64,000 nt of DNA from Neelides folsomi. Taxonomy: Eukaryota; Arthropoda; Collembola; Neelipleona; Neelidae. Position numbers and translations under genes: made by a program. Positions 58,698 to 64,000 of this stretch are shown piece by piece (position 1 is the first letter of the stretch; the number at the start of each line of letters is the position of its first letter). The notes under the pieces were generated by a model. The model saw nothing but the letters and a program-made list of their open reading frames with translations. It ran no database searches and was not told the origin of the DNA. The stretch lies in NCBI GenBank assembly GCA_034687125.1, contig JAQGBZ010000001.1, positions 310,001 through 374,000 of the forward strand, in the 5' to 3' direction.

Positions 58698-60395
58698 ATG
58701 CCGTCTCATGGATTCAGCCCTGATGTGTTGAGAGATTGGCTAATCGGAGGCGTTGACTTTAAACTGGCTGGGAATGGAGGGCCGGAGTGCACAAGTGAGT
58801 TAATTGCTTATTTAATTTACTTATTAAAATTATGTTAATCATATTTATTTCATTCAATTTGGGGGTAGTTTTTAATTAATTTATTTTTTAGATTTTACGA
58901 CGCCAACGCGAATATATTTTGAATTTATCCTCGGGGTTGGAATTGCAATTGGACTGATTACTTGGGCATATAAGTGAGTTCATCCATTCATGGCATAATT
59001 ATAAGTATTATCGATTATAATTTTAATAATAAATCTAATTAATATTATTATTTTCATTAAAGGAATTGCAGCCTTCCAGAATGCCGAAGTTCTACACGAC
59101 GAGATCGAGGAGGGAGAAAAACATTGCTGGCAATAGTTTCTCTCGTTTTCGGAATGGAAGTTGCTTATAAATTTTCAACGAGGACTGTCATATTCCTCCT
59201 TAATCCTTGTCATGTAATTACTGCAGTGCAGGTGAAACTTTATTCATTTTTGACGTGAAAAGTCAAATTTAAATTAATATAACTAAATCCTTTATGCATC
59301 TTTAATCGTTTTATCATGTAAATTTTATTTGTTTTCTAAGATATATCTGCTCGCCGCGAGTCCTTCGCGTTTCGTTACGGCCGTCTTTCGAATCCATTTG
59401 AATTTCTTGAATGGGGGATTACTCGCTCTAATATTTCCCGTTACTAATACATTATTTGTAAGTTAATTTTCTTAATCCAGCCGTCCTCTTTTATAAACCA
59501 CATGTGTCATTTGACTTCCTAAAATATTTCAAAATTGTTTAAAATTGTCATTATTTCGTGTTTACGTTTTATTTATTCTGAAAGTAACCGATGAAGAATT
59601 GAAAATAATTTCAAGAAGTTTGAACGTAAAAATATATAAATAGTTTGTTCTCATTTTTACACAATTTAATAGGAAGTGAATGAAGTTTGCTAATAATGGT
59701 GCTAAAAGGGCTAATAGCATTCATTTCTTTTTAGCTTCCATTTGAGACGGAAATCTACTTTATTCAACACTTCATGCTCCTCGTCGTTCCTTATTATTTA
59801 TTGAGAGTTGGAGGTAATAAAAATCTCTTACTTTGTTATTGCCTTTATCGATTTCAAACCCATCGACCTGGTTGAGTGTTTGCTTATGTTTAAATAATAT
59901 TTTTTTTCTTCTTGTGTATTATTATAGGAACGTATAATGTGGAGAAGCTTGGGGATTTTACTTGGACTCTCATGGCATATGCAATTATGATACTCTATCA
60001 CTTTTTCATTCTTCTTCCAATCGCGCTGGTGAAGATTTAAATATTTAATCATTCTTAATAACCCCCTTCCTATCTCCATTTCAATGTTAAATGAATGAAG
60101 GGGTTTTAATTGAGTCATTGATTTTTAGCCCCTGGAGGTGAATCTAAGCCAGATGTTATGTCCAGCCATATCAGATCCGTTCTATGGTCCCAACTACCGG
60201 CTTTGGACTCTCGTTCATCAAGGGATTTTTGTACCTATGTTGTGCAAAATCTACTGTGCTATTGCCACGTACTTCATCACAAAGTTTCCTTTCACGCGGG
60301 TTAAGAGTAATATTGACACTGATCTTGCATTGATTACAACCGTCGAGTCCAAGAATGGAATTAAACAATGTAGGAATTGTAACTGTGAAATGTGA
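58698..60395 (+). CDS. TMEM164: TMEM164-family membrane acyltransferase, complete, 7 exons
   Basis: TMEM164 is a multi-pass membrane protein. In mammals it transfers arachidonoyl (C20:4) chains to form ether phospholipids, using a conserved cysteine. Exons are 58698-58794, 58892-58973, 59063-59231, 59341-59457, 59735-59813, 59928-60028 and 60129-60395. All introns are GT-AG; they are 89-114 bp except intron 4 (277 bp). The protein has 303 residues (human 297). Diagnostic runs are LAGNGGPEC near residues 23-31, FLLNPCH (the proposed active-site Cys is Cys109), [27 protein letters not shown] and [13 protein letters not shown]. Several hydrophobic spans fit a polytopic protein. The basic loop after the first span (about 60-79) is shorter than in human, and the C-terminus carries an extra polar tail ending in a Cys-rich CRNCNCEM. 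The start ATG has A at -3 and lines up with the family N-terminus. Confidence 0.93.
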
Positions 60396-61602
60396 TTTTT
60401 AAATTGGTTGATAGTCGCCATTGATATTTATGATAGATCCCTCGGGTGTTGATACTCCTTGGGCTAAACAAGTTTTAAATACTTTGTGCACTACATTATA
60501 TAGCAAGAATTGCCCTTTTTAGATTATTGTTCACATGAATGATGATATTATATTATATTATATTTTTCTATTAATTGGTCTAGTTCTTTTATGATCATAA
60601 TTTTTTAAAAGAATTTTAGGGAAAAGTGCTCATTTGGATAGGTATATAAGCGCTTTTAATCTTAACATTACGTTTGTTACAAAATGAGGATTCTAAATCT
60701 CAAAGGAAATACCAAAGGAAAATTTTCTCAATCGGTTACTCTCTAATTAAAACATTATTAACCACTTTTTAGCTCAATATTTCCAAATATCAAGTTTTAA
60801 CAGAATTAAAATTAGATAGGTAGTTAGAACTAAACTTTTTTATAATACACCCATTTATTATTTTCATTAGTACCTAGTATTGAAGTTGATCAACATTTGG
60901 ATGTGGTTTTAAAAATTGAATAATAATATACCTATCATATATCAGTAGTAGACCTGTCTTCATTATATCGCTTCTATTTAGGATTTTACTACTTTAACCT
61001 TTAATAAGATAATTTATTGATTTAAATCTATCTTATGAATCCCTTTTATGACTTTTTGGTCAGTATTGAATAGTCAGTTTATTATCAACTTTAAAAATAA
61101 GTATTTGAAATACTTTTTTCTCTTTTAAAATCATTTTAGTTAGATATTTTTATTCTTCGTCCGTTAATTTCAACTTTAGAGCTAATGTTTTTTTTACAAT
61201 TTCATAATCTCGCTCAAAGGATCGACTAATTAGGTTGGGGCTGTTATGCAACAATTAATACTCCCAAAAGATAAAAGTCATAGATGGATAGTTCTGATAA
61301 CTCAACTCACTATCAAATGTATAAAACAGACTTTTATATTTTACGTGAGCACCACTAAAGAGAATTGGCTTTTTCAGATGAGAAATCGGCTTAATTTATA
61401 AATGTACCTTAAGACAAGAACGCCAAATACGCAAAAGTTAAACTATCAAATTCTATAAAATAATAATATTTATAAAATGCAATGAATGTTAGAAGCAAAT
61501 CTTCAAGGCTGCTTCCAGTCTTTGTAAATGATAGATTCAGATAAATCATTTAATCATTTGGAAACAAAATTAACAATATTACTTATTGTTAAATAAAATT
61601 TT

Positions 61603-61645
61603 GAATTTTGAAAATGTCTTGAATTTTGAAAATGTCTTGAATTTT
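61603..61645. repeat. 18-bp tandem repeat, about 2.4 copies
   Basis: GAATTTTGAAAATGTCTT occurs at 61603-61620 and again at 61621-61638, followed by a partial third copy GAATTTT to 61645. Confidence 0.85.
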
Positions 61646-62603
61646 CCCTATCTCTGTACTTTGGGTGGATTACAAAAATTACAAGGTAGTTGAAATCTCT
61701 TCGATGTTTATTGATAGAAACTTGACAAGTACTTAATGGTAATAATACCTAAAATAAATATCTACCATTTACATGAAAGGTGTAGTCGGTCTATTTATAA
61801 TGTACGTAGGGAAAATCTAAAACATACGGGATAGCAATGGCAATGATATTACAATATTAGTTTTATTTAGTACTATTTACATACTGGTACATGCTAATGA
61901 ATAATGGTTAAATATTTAATGTAAGAATATTAAACGAATTTAACTTATTCTTATGTATCTGGTTTTAATAACAGTAAACAAATTATATTAATGTTAATTT
62001 AATAATTTGCTGGTCGAAAATTCAATTAAATGTTGATCAATATTGAACTGTTGAACAATGAACACATATTATGTTTTTTAATAATATACCCCCTTTTAAA
62101 ATTTAATTACACTTGTTAATACCTAAATACAAGATTTTATTTGGGATTTTATACGTTATAGACATAGGTTAATAATTTGTATTTTACTAATAATGCATTT
62201 ATTTCCTGTTTTGCTTAAAGTTGAGACTTCAATTAAAGCAAAAATATAATTAAATCGTATGTTACAATGAATTCAGCAATGGCAAGTTGTATTTTTCAGA
62301 ATAGGTAAAGACTTATCGTTAGTCCAAATATGTAGCTATATTATTGTTAATGAAGACTTATTCTAAATAATTATATGATAAATGCTTAATGATGGTGAGA
62401 TATGTAGCTTGTGGTTAGGAAGTTTAAACTAACTCGTAATGGATATTTTACTACTTCGCTAAATGATATGAATTCGAGTAAGGTGTGAACATAATGATAA
62501 TTATGTCTAACCATATAAGAAATATAAGTAGATGCAGCATTTGTATAATATATGTCGTTCGCCAATTTGACATATTTATGTGCATGCAATGAAATATTTT
62601 CAG

Positions 62604-62743
62604 ACTGGGGGTCTATTTGTCGAAGTCGTAGTAAAAGAAGTAAAAGTTCTACTGATAAACTTGATGTCTTTTATAGAAAAATTGACTCATTGAAAAAGTA
62701 CCTAAGGGCCGTTGATAAAATTTTAAAATGTACTGTGTATTGA
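62604..62743 (+). other. Possible terminal exon of an unknown gene
   Basis: A plausible acceptor (ATATTTTCAG) at 62594-62603 is followed by an open frame of about 46 codons ending in TGA. It encodes a basic Arg/Ser run (RSRSKRSKSS) and then a charged helical-looking segment (KIDSLKKYLRAVDKILK). No partner exon was found in the AT-rich DNA upstream, and the family is not recognised. It could be a chance frame. Confidence 0.2.
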
Positions 62744-63286
62744 CTCAAAGTATTAATTTATTTATTTGTAATTTTGTGTGAGAAAGAGAAGCTCTTTGGT
62801 CTGGATGCATCTAATAAATATCTAACAAACATAGTAGTAAAAATGTAAACTGTTTGTCTCAAGACACTAAATAACTATCGATAGTTTGCAAAGTCAACTT
62901 CATTATTTATTAGATAAGTACTGATATATAAAAAATATGTATTATTTATAGGAGAGCTAGCTAAAATAATTAATACATTTTGTCATCCACATGCTCCGTA
63001 AACTTAACAATAATGAAATATGTACAAATCGCATAAAAATAAGGTAATTTAAAAACAGCTCTGAAATCTTCTTAAAAGATTAAGCTTCATGTGTAAGATT
63101 GATGATTGATGAATTATACCTGTTCGTGTAACAATCACGCACTTTACCAAATAAATGGTTTTAAACAATTTGGCTTTACAGTTAAACTCTTGTTGTAAAA
63201 TGCACAAATCTTCAGAAGTTGAACACAATTCAATTGAAATAATGAATAAATCAATGGTTATGAAATGAATTTGAAAGTCTTTTAAT

Positions 63287-64000
63287 TTAATAACATTCTT
63301 TAAGTATTTTGGCCATAGAAGCATCATTCGATCCTGGAATAGCGTAGGAAAGAATCATAAGAGCTTTTGTTCCAATTTCCTCAATCGCTTCTTCAAAAGG
63401 AATTTCAGGTACTTGTTGAAAAAGGAGAGGTGAAAATTGAAGATTTGATTCTCTTTCTTCCTTTCTGTTTACAAGTTCACGGAGAGAACTCCAAATCTCA
63501 AAGAGAATCCGACCTAATAAAAATTATCGTCAATCAATAGTTATTGTGTATTGATAAATTGAATTGCATATTAATAATTTTATTTTAATATCAATTATCA
63601 TCAACCTACCTTTGAATTGAAAGATCCCATCAATAGGAAGGATGATCTCAAGAACTTTCAAAACTAAAGAAGAAAATTCCAACTTTCTTTTCAGCTTATC
63701 TAAAGAAATCGTTTCAATGTTTTCATCTTTTCCGTACACTTGACACAAGTAAGCTTTGATCTGTAGGAAAATTGAATGAGTTCGTGGGAGGAATCTTTCA
63801 TCGTCGTACTTCAAGAGCCAATTTTCCATTTGTTCAATTTCCCCAACTCCTGGTTTGCTCTCTTCGACTTCCTTGATAAAGCGTGAAATGGTTGAAATAT
63901 CTTCCTGTAAATCTCTTTCAAGACCTTGTTGAGAATAATAACATTTTTTATCGACACAAGTCCAATCGTGGGGAATGAGAGTGAATTCCTCACAACCAGG
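63287..64000 (-). CDS. SMYD-family (SmydA/msta-like) protein, C-terminal two exons, partial
   Basis: Exons 64000-63610 (continuing off the window) and 63513-63287, joined across a 96-bp GT-AG intron, give the last 206 residues and a TAA stop. The part in view matches the region after the SET domain in arthropod SMYD proteins: a W-x-C-x3-C element (DWTCVDKKC), then a helical C-terminal domain with LPRTHSIFLQIKAYLCQVYG, LKRKLEFSSLVLKVLEIILP and FKGRILFEIW. In better-known relatives these correspond to LHPNHY.LL..K..L.QLYG, L.RK.E.C.E.L.VLD.L.PG and RG..LYEL. The MYND finger and SET domain would lie to the right of the window. SMYD proteins include lysine methyltransferases and arthropod members with incomplete catalytic motifs; which applies here cannot be told. 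The family call is from memory of patterns, so moderately sure. Confidence 0.7.

Larger units (their letters stand above)
60396..63286. other. AT-rich intergenic region
   Basis: Very AT-rich throughout. It contains a small tandem repeat (61603-61645) and one exon-like open stretch (62604-62743), noted separately. Nothing else recognisable. Confidence 0.5.

Overview
This is a eukaryotic nuclear window. It is AT-rich, the recognisable genes are split by short GT-AG introns, and there are no operons. The proteins point to an animal and most probably an arthropod: cullin-3 and TMEM164 are close to their animal orthologues, and the partial gene at the right edge resembles the arthropod SMYD (SmydA/msta-type) SET-domain proteins. 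A crustacean such as a copepod would fit the composition, but the sequence alone does not settle the species.

Layout. Positions 1 to about 51,250 contain no gene I can recognise. This gene-poor tract alternates between very AT-rich stretches and more balanced blocks full of CT- or GA-rich words. It holds a long-hairpin mariner-type MITE (2957-3251), two pairs of diverged duplicated segments (A/B near 1-430, with B' near 13.3-13.55 kb and A' near 16.2-16.4 kb; and a pair at 33.8 and 35.3 kb), microsatellites, small hairpins and a short 5S-rRNA-like fragment near 31.0 kb.

The right fifth carries the genes. Cullin-3 lies on the minus strand (51466-54748, 11 coding exons, 771 residues), with a probable intron in its 5' leader and a YY1-type motif near its presumed promoter at about 55.57 kb. 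TMEM164 lies on the plus strand (58698-60395, 7 exons, 303 residues). The C-terminal two exons of a SMYD-family protein lie on the minus strand (63287 to beyond 64000). CUL3 and TMEM164 are divergently oriented, about 4 kb apart between start codons.

Functionally the three genes are unrelated: ubiquitin-ligase scaffold, membrane lipid acyltransferase, and SET/MYND-type protein. They are probably neighbours by position only. I found no convincing new multi-gene system. The oddest features are the 51-kb gene-poor tract beside compact genes and the duplicated A/B segments inside it, whose sequence is well kept although the open frame through B shows no coding-type constraint. All splice sites were read by eye, using reading-frame continuity and similarity to known families; no alignment or transcript data were available.
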